Positions 33,198-46,698 of a stretch of DNA of 64,000 nucleotides are shown in pieces (within the stretch, counting starts at the first letter, position 1; each line of letters begins with the position of its first letter). Made by a program: the position numbers and the translations under genes. The DNA is from Phocoena phocoena (taxonomy: Eukaryota > Chordata > Mammalia > Artiodactyla > Phocoenidae), in the NCBI RefSeq assembly GCF_963924675.1, contig NC_089239.1, positions 1,105,001 to 1,169,000 of the forward strand, given 5' to 3'. Under the pieces are notes generated by a model that searched no databases, was not told the origin of the DNA, and was given only the letters and a program-made list of their open reading frames with translations.

Positions 33198-35896
33198 TGC
33201 GAGTAGAAGTTCATTCAGGGAAGGACCCATTGTGTATCTTGAGGGAGAAAGGCTGCTCGTGTTCCACCTGCAACTAAAGGTGACTTCTTCGTGTAACACG
33301 GCAGTGTTTTGGGAGAGGAAATGCTTATAGGCCTCACTAGAGCGTGTCTTGTTGGAGGCAGTTTGCTATCCGCAGAAGTCTCTGCGAAGGAAGTTGATTC
33401 ACGTCAGGGCCCATTGTGAAGCTCCTGTGTCTTTCGACACCTTAAATTTACAGGTAAGTATACTGCATGTTTGCCTGCAAATGCAGGCCTGATGGCACAA
33501 GGCGTGTTTCCCATTCTGAAAGTTCTGTTCACGGGGCCTTGAATTTCCCGGAGAGGCATACTGTTCACGGCTCTGTTGCAATTGTAGGCCTGGCTCTGGG
33601 AAGAAATGGGGTTTTCGCTACTAAAACATGCTGCTTCCAAGGCCCGGTTGGGAGCTGATGCTGTCATTCTCTATACCTACGTGAAGACCAAAAGTCAGCC
33701 GTTGCCTCGAGGTAAGGCCCTGAATTGCCCTGCTGAAGCGGAGGCATGCAGCAGTTTCAAAATGGACTTCGTCGCAGTGCAGGAAGGCTTTTTTTCTTCT
33801 TCTTCTTCTTTGTACACGGGGCTCTCACTGTTGTGGCCTCTCCCGTTCCGGAGCAGAGACTACAGACGCGCAGGCTCAGCGGCCTGGGCTCTCGGGCCTA
33901 TTCATTCAAGGGCATGTTGGAACCTCCCGGTCCGGGGCACGAACTCGTGTCTCCTGCATCGGCAGGCAGACCCTCCACCACTGCGCCACCGGGGAAGCCC
34001 GACTTTCTGCATTATTGTAACGTTAGCACACATTTCCGGACACATAGAACACTCGCGTGGGCACCCTATTCCCTGCAAGGACACTGAGTAGCGGCAGGCT
34101 CCACTCTTCTGCTCAGAAACATCCAGGCCCGGAAGCCATTCCCAGTCACTCTGTGTATGCCGAGCGTAGGGAAACACACGGCACTCTCCCCTGGGACAGC
34201 TAGATTTCGTCAGCACACCAACAACTCCAGGAAGTCCGTTCTCTCGCGTGCTACAGGCCATAGAGGTCTTCCTCATTGCCCTCATCTGAGCTGCACCGGG
34301 AAAAACCATCTGCTTCGCATTCTATCTACGAACTCGTACTCGAAGACACCATACGATGAGGACATAGCCGGCATGCATTCCTACTGTAATGAAAGCACAG
34401 AATTCTTCCTGTTAAACTGCAGCATTTCAGAAGAGACTAAGGACCGAGAGCCTACTTAAGAGAGTTCCGGGATGAGGGAGCTGCCTGCATGTTGAACACC
34501 CTATGAAGAAAAGTGGATTCAGGGAGGGTACTAGTGTGTAGCTAGAGCCTCCTTTGACTTGTGAGAAAACACAAGGATATAGGCTGCATGTTCACTGGAG
34601 ACGGAGGCCAGATGGCAGAAATCTACCCTGCCCTTTTATATTCCATATGCGGGCCTCTAACTGCTGTGGCCTCTCCCGTTGCGGCTCCCAGGCTCCAGAA
34701 GCGCGGGCCCAGCGGCCATGGCTCACGGGCCCAGCCGCTCTGCGTCCTGTGCGATCTTCCCGGGACGGGCCACGAACCTGTGTACCCCGCTTCGGCAGGC
34801 AGACTCTCAAACACTGCGCCACCTGGGAAGCCCGAAGTTCTGCATTTCTTTCCCGTTAGCACACGTCGCCGGACACTTAGAACACTCGCGTTGGCACCCT
34901 CGTCCCTGTGAGGACACTGAGGAGCTGCAGGCTCCAGTGTTCCGCTTAGAAACATCCAGGCCCGGATGCACTTCCCGATCTCTCCGTGTATGCCGAGTGC
35001 GTGGCAACAAACTGCACTCTTCCTTGGGACAGCTAGATTTCGTCAGCACGCCCAGAGCTCCAGGAAGTCCGCTCTCTCACGTCCTACGTGCCACAGAAGT
35101 CTTCCTCATTGCCCTCATCTGAGCTGCACCGGGAAAAACCATCTGCTTTGCATTCTATCTACGAACTCGTACTCGAAGACACCATACGATGAGGACATAG
35201 CCGGCATGCATTCCTACTGTAATGAAAGCACAGAATTCTTCCTGTTAAACTGCAGCATTTCAGAAGAGACTAAGGACCGAGAGCCCACTTAAGAGAGTTC
35301 CGGGATGAGGGAGCTGCCTGCGTGTTGAACACCCTATGAAGAAAAGTTGATTCAGGGAGGGTACTAGTGTGTAGCTAGAGCCTCCTTTGACTTGTGAGAA
35401 AACACAGGGTTATAGCTGCATGTTCACTGGAGTCGGAGGCCAGATGGCAGAAATCTTCCCTGCCCGTTTATTTTGCCCCTTCTTCGGCCATGTGCGGGCC
35501 TCTAACTGTTGTGGCCTCTCCCGTTGCGGATCACACGTTCCAGAAGCCCAGGCCCAGCGGCCAAGGCTCACGGGCCCAGCCGCTCTGCGTCCTGTGGGAT
35601 CTTCCCAGACTGGGCTACGAAACCGTGTTGACGGCTTCGGCAGGCGGACTCTCAACCACTGCGCCACCAGGGAAACCCCGCTTGCCCATCTTGAAAGGTC
35701 CATTCGTGCTGTCTGGAACCTTCCTAAAGTACAGGTTTCTAACGGGCCTGTAGGCAGTGTAGGCAGTACTCGGGGAACAAAGGCATTTTCGCCGAATATA
35801 CAGGGTGCTACCGTAGCCCGTTTAGGAGCGGCACATGATTATAGGCCTAACTTGAGCCTGCCTCGGTTGACGCAGTTCACTGAACGCAGGACACCC
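33198..35896 (+). repeat. Unit U14 (complete, 2,699 bp, subfamily 2)
   Basis: SINEs: A 33789-34000, B 34645-34833, C 35489-35679. GTTGCAATTG, but GACTACAGACG in SINE A. Confidence 0.95.
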
Positions 35897-38596
35897 TGCG
35901 AGTAGAAGTTCATTCAGGGAAGGACCCATTGTGTATCTTGAGGGAGAAAGGCTGCTCGTGTTCCACCTGCAACTAAAGGTGACTTCTTCGTGTAACACGG
36001 CAGTGTTTTGGGAGAGGAAATGCTTATAGGCCTCACTAGAGCGTGTCTTGTTGGAGGCAGTTTGCTATCCGCAGAAGTCTCTGCGAAGGAAGTTGATTCA
36101 CGTCAGGGCCCATTGTGAAGCTCCTGTGTCTTTCGACACCTTAAATTTACAGGTAAGTATACTGCATGTTTGCCTGCAAATGCAGGCCTGATGGCACAAG
36201 GCGTGTTTCCCATTCTGAAAGTTCTGTTCACGGGGCCTTGAATTTCCCGGAGAGGCATACTGTTCACGGCTCTGTTGAAATTGTAGGCCTGGCTCTGGGA
36301 AGAAATGGGGTTTTCGCTACTAAAACATGCTGCTTCCAAGGCCCGGTTGGGAGCTGATGCTGTCATTCTCTATACCTACGTGAAGACCAAAAGTCAGCCG
36401 TTGCCTCGAGGTAAGGCCCTGAATTGCCCTGCTGAAGCGGAGGCATGCAGCAGTTTCAAAATGGACTTCGTCGCAGTGCAGGAAGGCTTTTTTTCTTCTT
36501 CTTCTTCTTTGTACACGGGGCTCTCACTGTTGTGGCCTCTCCCGTTCCGGAACAGAGACTACAGACGCGCAGGCTCAGCGGCCTGGGCTCTCGGGCCTAT
36601 TCATTCAAGGGCATGTTGGAACCTCCCGGTCCGGGGCACGAACTCGTGTCTCCTGCATCGGCAGGCAGACCCTCCACCACTGCGCCACCGGGGAAGCCCG
36701 ACTTTCTGCATTATTGTAACGTTAGCACACATTTCCGGACACATAGAACACTCGCGTGGGCACCCTATTCCCTGCAAGGACACTGAGTAGCGGCAGGCTC
36801 CACTCTTCTGCTCAGAAACATCCAGGCCCGGAAGCCATTCCCAGTCACTCTGTGTATGCCGAGCGTAGGGAAACACACGGCACTCTCCCCTGGGACAGCT
36901 AGATTTCGTCAGCACACCAACAACTCCAGGAAGTCCGTTCTCTCGCGTGCTACAGGCCATAGAGGTCTTCCTCATTGCCCTCATCTGAGCTGCACCGGGA
37001 AAAACCCTCTGCTTCGCATTCTATCTACGAACTCGTACTCGAAGACACCATACGATGAGGACATAGCCGGAATGCATTCCTACTGTAATGAAAGCACAGA
37101 ATTCTTCCTGTTAAACTGCAGCATTTCAGAAGAGACTAAGGACCGAGAGCCTACTTAAGAGAGTTCCGGGATGAGGGAGCTGCCTGCATGTTGAACACCC
37201 TATGAAGAAAAGTGGATTCAGGGAGTGTACTAGTGTGTAGCTAGAGCCTCCTTTGACTTGTGAGAAAACACAAGGATATAGGCTGCATGTTCACTGGAGA
37301 CGGAGGCCAGATGGCAGAAATCTACCCTGCCCTTTTATTTTCCATATGCGGGCCTCTAACTGCTGTGGCCTCTCCCGTTGCGGATCCCAGGCTCCAGAAG
37401 CGTGGGCCCAGCGGCCATGGCTCACGGGCCCAGCCGCCTCTGCGTCCTGTGCGATCTTCCCGGGACGGGCCACGACCTTGTGTACCCCGCTTCGGCAGGC
37501 AGACTCTCAAACACTGCGCCACCAGGGAAGCCCGAAGTTCTGCATTTCTTTACCGTTAGCACACGTCGCCGGACACTTAGAACACTCGCGTTGGCACCCT
37601 CGTCCCTGTGAGGACACTGAGGAGCTGCAGACTCCAGTGTTCCGCTTAGAAACATCCAGGCCCGGATGCACTTCCCGATCTCTCCGTGTATGCCGAGTGC
37701 GTGGCAACAAACTGCACTCTTCCTTGGGACAGCTAGATTTCGTCAGCACGCCCAGAGCTCCAGGAAGTCCGCTCTCTCACGTCCTACGTGCCACAGAAGT
37801 CTTCCTCATTGCCCTCATCTGAGCTGCACCGGGAAAAACCATCTGCTTCGCATTCTATCTACGAACTCGTACTCGAAGACACCATACGATGAGGACATAG
37901 CCGGCATGCATTCCTACTGTAATGAAAGCACAGAATTCTTCCTGTTAAACTGCAGCATTTCAGAAGAGACTAAGGACCGAGAGCCCACTTAAGAGAGTTC
38001 CGGGATGAGGGAGCTGCCTGCGTGTTGAACACCCTATGAAGAAAAGTTGATTCAGGGAGGGTACTAGTGTGTAGCTAGAGCCTCCTTTGACTTGTGAGAA
38101 AACACAGGGTTATAGCTGCATGTTCACTGGAGTCGGAGGCCAGATGGCAGAAATCTTCCCTGCCCGTTTATTTTGCCCCTTCTTCGGCCATGTGCGGGCC
38201 TCTAACTGTTGTGGCCTCTCCCGTTGCGGATCACACGTTCCAGAAGCCCAGGCCCAGCGGCCAAGGCTCACGGGCCCAGCCGCTCTGCGTCCTGTGGGAT
38301 CTTCCCAGACTGGGCTACGAAACCGTGTTGACGGCTTCGGCAGGCGGACTCTCAACCACTGCGCCACCAGGGAAACCCCGCTTGCCCATCTTGAAAGGTC
38401 CATTCGTGCTGTCTGGAACCTTCCTAAAGTACAGGTTTCTAACGGGCCTGTAGGCAGTGTAGGCAGTACTCGGGGAACAAAGGCATTTTCGCCGAATATA
38501 CAGGGTGCTACCGTAGCCCGTTTAGGAGCGGCACATGATTATAGGCCTAACTTGAGCCTGCCTCGGTTGACGCAGTTCACTGAACGCAGGACACCC
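35897..38596 (+). repeat. Unit U15 (complete, 2,700 bp, mosaic of subfamilies 2 and 3)
   Basis: SINEs: A 36488-36699, B 37344-37533, C 38189-38379. Leader and SINE A are subfamily 2 (AGAGCGTGTC, CCCGTTCCGG). Module B is subfamily 3 (TTTATTTTCC, GCGTGGGCC, CACGACCTTG, GCAGACTCC). C returns to subfamily 2 (GAGTCGGAGG). Private: CCGGAACAG near 36549 and GGAGTGTACT near 37224. P1 reads AACCCTCTG and GCCGGAATGC, shared with U16. Confidence 0.95.
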
Positions 38597-41296
38597 TGCG
38601 AGTAGAAGTTCATTCAGGGAAGGACCCATTGTGTATCTTGAGGGAGAAAGGCTGCTCGTGTTCCACCTGCAACTAAAGGTGACTTCTTCGTGTAACACGG
38701 CAGTGTTTTGGGAGAGGAAATGCTTATAGGCCTCACTAGAGCGTGTCTTGTTGGAGGCAGTTTGCTATCCGCAGAAGTCTCTGCGAAGGAAGTTGATTCA
38801 CGTCAGGGCCCATTGTGAAGCTCCTGTGTCTTTCGACACCTTAAATTTACAGGTAAGTATACTGCATGTTTGCCTGCAAATGCAGGCCTGATGGCACAAG
38901 GCGTGTTTCCCATTCTGAAAGTTCTGTTCACGGGGCCTTGAATTTCCCGGAGAGGCATACTGTTCACGGCTCTGTTGAAATTGTAGGCCTGGCTCTGGGA
39001 AGAAATGGGGTTTTCGCTACTAAAACATGCTGCTTCCAAGGCCCGGTTGGGAGCTGATGCTGTCATTCTCTATACCTACGTGAAGACCAAAAGTCAGCCG
39101 TTGCCTCGAGGTAAGGCCCTGAATTGCCCTGCTGAAGCGGAGGCATGCAGCAGTTTCAAAATGGACTTCGTCGCAGTGCAGGAAGGCTTTTTTTCTTCTT
39201 CTTCTTCTTTGTACACGGGGCTCTCACTGTTGTGGCCTCTCCCGCTCCGGAGCAGAGACTACAGACGCGCAGGCTCAGCGGCCTGGGCTCTCGGGCCTAT
39301 TCATTCAAGGGCATGTAGGAACCTCCCGGTCCGGGGCACGAACTCGTGTCTCCTGCATCGGCAGGCAGACCCTCCACCACTGCGCCACCGGGGAAGCCCG
39401 ACTTTCTGCATTATTGTAACGTTAGCACACATTTCCGGACACATAGAACACTCGCGTGGGCACCCTATTCCCTGCAAGGACACTGAGTAGCGGCAGGCTC
39501 CACTCTTCTGCTCAGAAACATCCAGGCCCGGAAGTCATTCCCAGTCACTCTGTGTATGCCGAGCGTAGGGAAACACACGGCACTCTCCCCTGGGACAGCT
39601 AGATTTCGTCAGCACACCAACAACTCCAGGAAGTCCGTTCTCTCGCGTGCTACAGGCCATAGAGGTCTTCCTCATTGCCCTCATCTGAGCTGCACCGGGA
39701 AAAACCCTCTGCTTCGCATTCTATCTACGAACTCGTACTCGAAGACACCATACGATGAGGACATAGCCGGAATGCATTCCTACTGTAATGAAAGCACAGA
39801 ATTCTTCCTGTTAAACTGCAGCATTTCAGAAGAGACTAAGGACCGAGAGCCTACTTAAGAGAGTTCCGGGATGAGGGAGCTGCCTGCATGTTGAACACCC
39901 TATGAAGAAAAGTGGATTCAGGGAGGGTACTAGTGTGTAGCTAGAGCCTCCTTTGACTTGTGAGAAAACACAAGGATATAGGCTGCATGTTCACTGGAGA
40001 CGGAGGCCAGATGGCAGAAATCTACCCTGCCCTTTTATTTTCCATATGCGGGCCTCTAACTGCTGTGGCCTCTCCCGTTGCGGATCCCAGGCTCCAGAAG
40101 CGTGGGCCCAGCGGCCATGGCTCACGGGCCCAGCCGCCTCTGCGTCCTGTGCGATCTTCCCGGGACGGGCCACGACCTTGTGTACCCCGCTTCGGCAGGC
40201 AGACTCTCAAACACTGCGCCACCAGGGAAGCCCGAAGTTCTGCATTTCTTTACCGTTAGCACACGTCGCCGGACACTTAGAACACTCGCGTTGGCACCCT
40301 CGTCCCTGTGAGGACACTGAGGAGCTGCAGACTCCAGTGTTCCGCTTAGAAACATCCAGGCCCGGATGCACTTCCCGATCTCTCCGTGTATGCCGAGTGC
40401 GTGGCAACAAACTGCACTCTTCCTTGGGACAGCTAGATTTCGTCAGCACGCCCAGAGCTCCAGGAAGTCCGCTCTCTCACGTCCTACGTGCCACAGAAGT
40501 CTTCCTCATTGCCCTCATCTGAGCTGCACCGGGAAAAACCATCTGCTTCGCATTCTATCTACGAACTCGTACTCGAAGACACCATACGATGAGGACATAG
40601 CCGTCATGCATTCCTACTGTAATGAAGGCACAGAATTCTTCCTGTTAAACTGCAGCATTTCAGAAGAGACTAAGGTCCGAGAACCCACTTAAGAGAGTTC
40701 CGGGATGAGGCAGTTGCCTGCATGTTGAACACCCTATGAAGAAAGGTTGATTCAGGGAGGGTACTAGTGTGTAGCTAGAGCCTCCTTTGACTTGTGAGAA
40801 AACACAGGGTTATAGCTGCATGTTCACTGGAGACGGAGGCCAGATGGCAGAAATCTTCCCTGCCCGTTTATTTTGCCCCTTCTTCGGCCATGTGCGGGCC
40901 TCTAACTGTTGTGGCCTCTCCCGTTGCGGATCACACGTTCCAGAAGCCCAGGCCCAGCGGCCAAGGCTCACGGGCCCAGCCGCTCTGCGTCCTGTGGGAT
41001 CTTCCCAGACTGGGCTACGAAACCGTGTTGACGGCTTCGGCAGGCGGACTCTCAACCACTGCGCCACCAGGGAAACCCCGCTTGCCCATCTTGAAAGGTC
41101 CATTCGTGCTGTCTGGAACCTTCCTAAAGTACAGGTTTCTAACGGGCCTGTAGGCAGTGTAGGCAGTACTCGGGGAACAAAGGCATTTTCGCCGAATATA
41201 CAGGGTGCTACCGTAGCCCGTTTAGGAGCGGCACATGATTATAGGCCTAACTTGAGCCTGCCTCGGTTGACGCAGTTCACTGAACGCAGGACACCC
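38597..41296 (+). repeat. Unit U16 (complete, 2,700 bp, mosaic)
   Basis: SINEs: A 39188-39399, B 40044-40233, C 40889-41079. The leader is subfamily 2 (AGAGCGTGTC, CTATCCGC). From SINE A onward it is subfamily 3 (CCCGCTCCGG, GAGACGGAGG, GAGGCAGTTGCC, GAAAGGTTGATT). GCATGTAGGAAC in SINE A (near 39313) is shared with U24 only. P2 carries GCCGTCATGC (near 40600), shared with U17 only. Confidence 0.95.
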
Positions 41297-43997
41297 TGCG
41301 AGTAGAAGTTCATTCAGGGAAGGACCCATTGTGTATCTTGAGGGAGAAAGGCTGCTCGTGTTCCACCTGCAACTAAAGGTGACTTCTTCGTGTAACACGG
41401 CAGTGTTTTGGGAGAGGAAATGCTTATAGGCCTCACTAGAGCCTGTCTTGTTGGAGGCAGTTTGCTACACGCAGAAGTCTCTGCGAAAGAAGTTGATTCA
41501 CGTCAGGGCCCATTGTGAACCTCCTGTGTCTTTCGACACCTTAAATTTACAGGTAAGTAATACTGCATGTTTGCCTGCAAATGCAGGCCTGATGGCACAA
41601 GGCGTGTTTCCCATTCTGAAAGTTCTGTTCACGGGGCCTTGAATTTCCCGGAGAGGCATACTGTTCACGGCTCTGTTGCATTTGTAGGCCTGGCTCTGGG
41701 AAGAAATGGGGTTTTCGCTACTAAAACATGCTGCTTCCAAGGCCCGGTTGGGAGCTGATGCTGTCATTCTCTATACCTACGTGAAGACCAAAAGTCAGCC
41801 GTTGCCTCGAGGTAAGGCCCTGAATTGCCCTGCTGAAGCGGAGGCATGCAGCAGTTTCAAAATGGACTTCGTCGCAGTGCAGGAAGGCTTTTTTTCTTCT
41901 TCTTCTTCTTTGTACACGGGGCTCTCACTGTTGTGGCCTCTCCCGCTCCGGAGCAGAGACTACAGACGCGCAGGCTCAGCGGCCTGGGCTCTCGGGCCTA
42001 TTCATTCAAGGCCATGTTGGAACCTCCCGGTCCGGGGCACGAACTCGTGTCTCCTGCATCGGCAGGCAGACCCTCCACCACTGCGCCACCGGGGAAGCCC
42101 GACTTTCTGCATTATTGTAACGTTAGCACACATTTCCGGACACATAGAACACTCGCGTGGGCACCCTATTCCCTGCAAGGACACTGAGTAGCGGCAGGCT
42201 CCACTCTTCTGCTCAGAAACATCCAGGCCCGGAAGCCATTCCCAGTCACTCTGTGTATGCCGAGCGTAGGGAAACACACGGCACTCTCCCCTGGGACTGC
42301 TAGATTTCGTCAGCACACCAACAACTCCAGGAAGTCCGTTCTCTCGCGTGCTACAAGCCATAGAGGTCTTCCTCATTGCCCTCATCTGAGCTGCACCGGG
42401 AAAAACCATCAGCTTCGCATTCTATCTACGAACTCGTACTCGAAGACACCATACGATGAGGACATAGCCGGCATGCATTCCTACTGTAATGAAAGCACAG
42501 AATTCTTCCTGTTAAACTGCAGCATTTCAGAAGAGACTAAGGACCGAGAGCCCACTTAAGAGAGTTCCGGGATGAGGGAGCTGCCTGCATGTTGAACACC
42601 CTATGAAGAAAAGTGGATTCAGGGAGGGTACTAGTGTGTAGCTAGAGCCTCCTTTGACTTGTGAGAAAACACAAGGATATAGGCTGCATGTTCACTGGAG
42701 ACGGAGGCCAGATGGCAGAAATCTACCCTGCCCTTTTATTTTCCATATGCGGGCCTCTAACTGCTGTGGCCTCTCCCGTTGCGGATCCCAGGCTCCAGAA
42801 GCGTGGGCCCAGCGGCCATGGCTCACGGGCCCAGCCGCCTCTGCGTCCTGTGCGATCTTCCCGGGACGGGCCACGACCTTGTGTACCCCGCTTCGGCAGG
42901 CAGACTCTCAAACACTGCGCCACCAGGGAAGCCCGAAGTTCTGCATTTCTTTACCGTTAGCACACGTCGCCGGACACTTAGAACACTCGCGTTGGCACCC
43001 TCGTCCCTGTGAGGACACTGAGGAGCTGCAGACTCCAGTGTTCCGCTTAGAAACATCCAGGCCCGGATGCACTTCCCGATCTCTCCGTGTATGCCGAGTG
43101 CGTGGCAACAAACTGCACTCTTCCTTGGGACAGCTAGATTTCGTCAGCACGCCCAGAGCTCCAGGAAGTCCGCTCTCTCACGTCCTACGTGCCACAGAAG
43201 TCTTCCTCATTGCCCTCATCTGAGCTGCACCGGGAAAAACCATCTGCTTCGCATTCTATCTACGAACTCGTACTCGAAGACACCATACGATGAGGACATA
43301 GCCGTCATGCATTCCTACTGTAATGAAGGCACAGAATTCTTCCTGTTAAACTGCAGCATTTCAGAAGAGACTAAGGTCCGAGAACCCACTTAAGAGAGTT
43401 CCGGGATGAGGCAGTTGCCTGCATGTTGAACACCCTATGAAGAAAGGTTGATTCAGGGAGGGTACTAGTGTGTAGCTAGAGCCTCCTTTGACTTGTGAGA
43501 AAACACAGGGTTATAGCTGCATGTTCACTGGAGACGGAGGCCAGATGGCAGAAATCTTCCCTGCCCGTTTATTTTGCCCCTTCTTCGGCCATGTGCGGGC
43601 CTCTAACTGTTGTGGCCTCTCCCGTTGCGGATCACACGTTCCAGAAGCCCAGGCCCAGCGGCCAAGGCTCACGGGCCCAGCCGCTCTGCGTCCTGTGGGA
43701 TCTTCCCAGACTGGGCTACGAAACCGTGTTGACGGCTTCGGCAGGCGGACTCTCAACCACTGCGCCACCAGGGAAACCCCGCTTGCCCATCTTGAAAGGT
43801 CCATTCGTGCTGTCTGGAACCTTCCTAAAGTACAGGTTTCTAACGGGCCTGTAGGCAGTGTAGGCAGTACTCGGGGAACAAAGGCATTTTCGCCGAATAT
43901 ACAGGGTGCTACCGTAGCCCGTTTAGGAGCGGCACATGATTATAGGCCTAACTTGAGCCTGCCTCGGTTGACGCAGTTCACTGAACGCAGGACACCC
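41297..43997 (+). repeat. Unit U17 (complete, 2,701 bp, first full subfamily 3 unit)
   Basis: SINEs: A 41889-42100, B 42745-42934, C 43590-43780. Subfamily 3 markers: GTAAGTAATAC (one extra A), GTTGCATTTG, CAAGGCCATG in A, GAGGCAGTTGCC and GAAAGGTTGATT in P2. Private: GGGACTGCTAG near 42296, CTACAAGCC near 42355 and CATCAGCTTC near 42409. Confidence 0.95.
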
Positions 43998-46698
43998 TGC
44001 GAGTAGAAGTTCATTCAGGGAAGGACCCATTGTGTATCTTGAGGGAGAAAGGCTGCTCGTGTTCCACCTGCAACTAAAGGTGACTTCTTCGTGTAACACG
44101 GCAGTGTTTTGGGAGAGGAAATGCTTATAGGCCTCACTAGAGCCTGTCTTGTTGGAGGCAGTTTGCTACACGCAGAAGTCTCTGCGAAAGAAGTTGATTC
44201 ACGTCAGGGCCCATTGTGAACCTCCTGTGTCTTTCGACACCTTAAATTTACAGGTAAGTAATACTGCATGTTTGCCTGCAAATGCAGGCCTGATGGCACA
44301 AGGCGTGTTTCCCATTCTGAAAGTTCTGTTCACGGGGCCTTGAATTTCCCGGAGAGGCATACTGTTCACGGCTCTGTTGCATTTGTAGGCCTGGCTCTGG
44401 GAAGAAATGGGGTTTTCGCTACTAAAACATGCTGCTTCCAAGGCCCAGTTGGGAGCTGATGCTGTCATTCTCTATACCTACGTGAAGACCAAAAGTCAGC
44501 CGTTGCCTCGAGGTAAGGCCCTGAATTGCCCTGCTGAAGCGGAGGCATGCAGCAGTTTCAAAATGGACTTCGTCGCAGTGCAGGAAGGCTTTTTTTCTTC
44601 TTCTTCTTCTTTGTACACGGGGCTCTCACTGTTGTGGCCTCTCCCGCTCCGGAGCAGAGACTACAGACGCGCAGGCTCAGCGGCCTGGGCTCTCGGGCCT
44701 ATTCATTCAAGGCCATGTTGGAACCTCCCGGTCCGGGGCACGAACTCGTGTCTCCTGCATCGGCAGGCAGACCCTCCACCACTGCGCCACCGGGGAAGCC
44801 CGACTTTCTGCATTATTGTAACGTTAGCACACATTTCCGGACACATAGAACACTCGCGTGGGCACCCTATTCCCTGCAAGGACACTGAGTAGCGGCAGGC
44901 TCCACTCTTCTGCTCAGAAACATCCAGGCCCGGAAGCCATTCCCAGTCACTCTGTGTATGCCGAGCGTAGGGAAACACACGGCACTCTCCCCTGGGACAG
45001 CTAGATTTCGTCAGCACACCAACAACTCCAGGAAGTCCGTTCTCTCGCGTGCTACAGGCCATAGAGGTCTTCCTCATTGCCCTCATCTGAGCTGCACCGG
45101 GAAAAACCATCTGCTTCGCATTCTATCTACGAACTCGTACTCGAAGACACCATACGATGAGGACATAGCCGGCATGCATTCCTACTGTAATGAAAGCACA
45201 GAATTCTTCCTGTTAAACTGCAGCATTTCAGAAGAGACTAAGGACCGAGAGCCCACTTAAGAGAGTTCCGGGATGAGGGAGCTGCCTGCATGTTGAACAC
45301 CCTATGAAGAAAAGTGGATTCAGGGAGGGTACTAGTGTGTAGCTAGAGCCTCCTTTGACTTGTGAGAAAACACAAGGATATAGGCTGCATGTTCACTGGA
45401 GACGGAGGCCAGATGGCAGAAATCTACCCTGCCCTTTTATTTTCCATATGCGGGCCTCTAACTGCTGTGGCCTCTCCCGTTGCGGATCCCAGGCTCCAGA
45501 AGCGTGGGCCCAGCGGCCATGGCTCACGGGCCCAGCCGCCTCTGCGTCCTGTGCGATCTTCCCGGGACGGGCCACGACCTTGTGTACCCCGCTTCGGCAG
45601 GCAGACTCTCAAACACTGCGCCACCAAGGAAGCCCGAAGTTCTGCATTTCTTTACCGTTAGCACACGTCGCCGGACACTTAGAACACTCGCGTTGGCACC
45701 CTCGTCCCTGTGAGGACACTGAGGAGCTGCAGACTCCAGTGTTCCGCTTAGAAACATCCAGGCCCGGATGCACTTCCCGATCTCTCCGTGTATGCCGAGT
45801 GCGTGGCAACAAACTGCACTCTTCCTTGGGACAGCTAGATTTCGTCAGCACGCCCAGAGCTCCAGGAAGTCCGCTCTCTCACGTCCTACGTGCCACAGAA
45901 GTCTTCCTCATTGCCCTCATCTGAGCTGCACCGGGAAAAACCATCTGCTTCGCATTCTATCTACGAACTCGTACTCGAAGACACCATACGATGAGGACAT
46001 AGCCGGCATGCATTCCTACTGTAATGAAGGCACAGAATTCTTCCTGTTAAACTGCAGCATTTCAGAAGAGACTAAGGTCCGAGAACCCACTTAAGAGAGT
46101 TCCGGGATGAGGCAGTTGCCTGCATGTTGAACACCCTATGAAGAAAGGTTGATTCAGGGAGGGTACTAGTGTGTAGCTAGAGCCTCCTTTGACTTGTGAG
46201 AAAACACAGGGTTATAGCTGCATGTTCACTGGAGACGGAGGCCAGATGGCAGAAATCTTCCCTGCCCGTTTATTTTGCCCCTTCTTCGGCCATGTGCGGG
46301 CCTCTAACTGTTGTGGCCTCTCCCGTTGCGGATCACACGTTCCAGTAGCCCAGGCCCAGCGGCCAAGGCTCACGGGCCCAGCCGCTCTGCGTCCTGTGGG
46401 ATCTTCCCAGACTGGGCTACGAAACCGTGTTGACGGCTTCGGCAGGCGGACTCTCAACCACTGCGCCACCAGGGAAACCCCGCTTGCCCATCTTGAAAGG
46501 TCCATTCGTGCTGTCTGGAACCTTCCTAAAGTACAGGTTTCTAACGGGCCTGTAGGCAGTGTAGGCAGTACTCGGGGAACAAAGGCATTTTCGCCGAATA
46601 TACAGGGTGCTACCGTAGCCCGTTTAGGAGCGGCACATGATTATAGGCCTAACTTGAGCCTGCCTCGGTTGACGCAGTTCACTGAACGCAGGACACCC
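43998..46698 (+). repeat. Unit U18 (complete, 2,701 bp, subfamily 3)
   Basis: SINEs: A 44590-44801, B 45446-45635, C 46291-46481. GGCCCAGTTGG (A at 44447) recurs here as in U13. Private: CCACCAAGGAAG near 45626 and CCAGTAGCCC near 46344. Confidence 0.95.

Noticed and set aside
30947..44447. GGCCCAGTTGG shared by U13 and U18 as evidence of long-range exchange
   Set aside because: The change is a CpG transition (CCGG to CCAG), which can easily arise twice; neighbouring variants are not shared.
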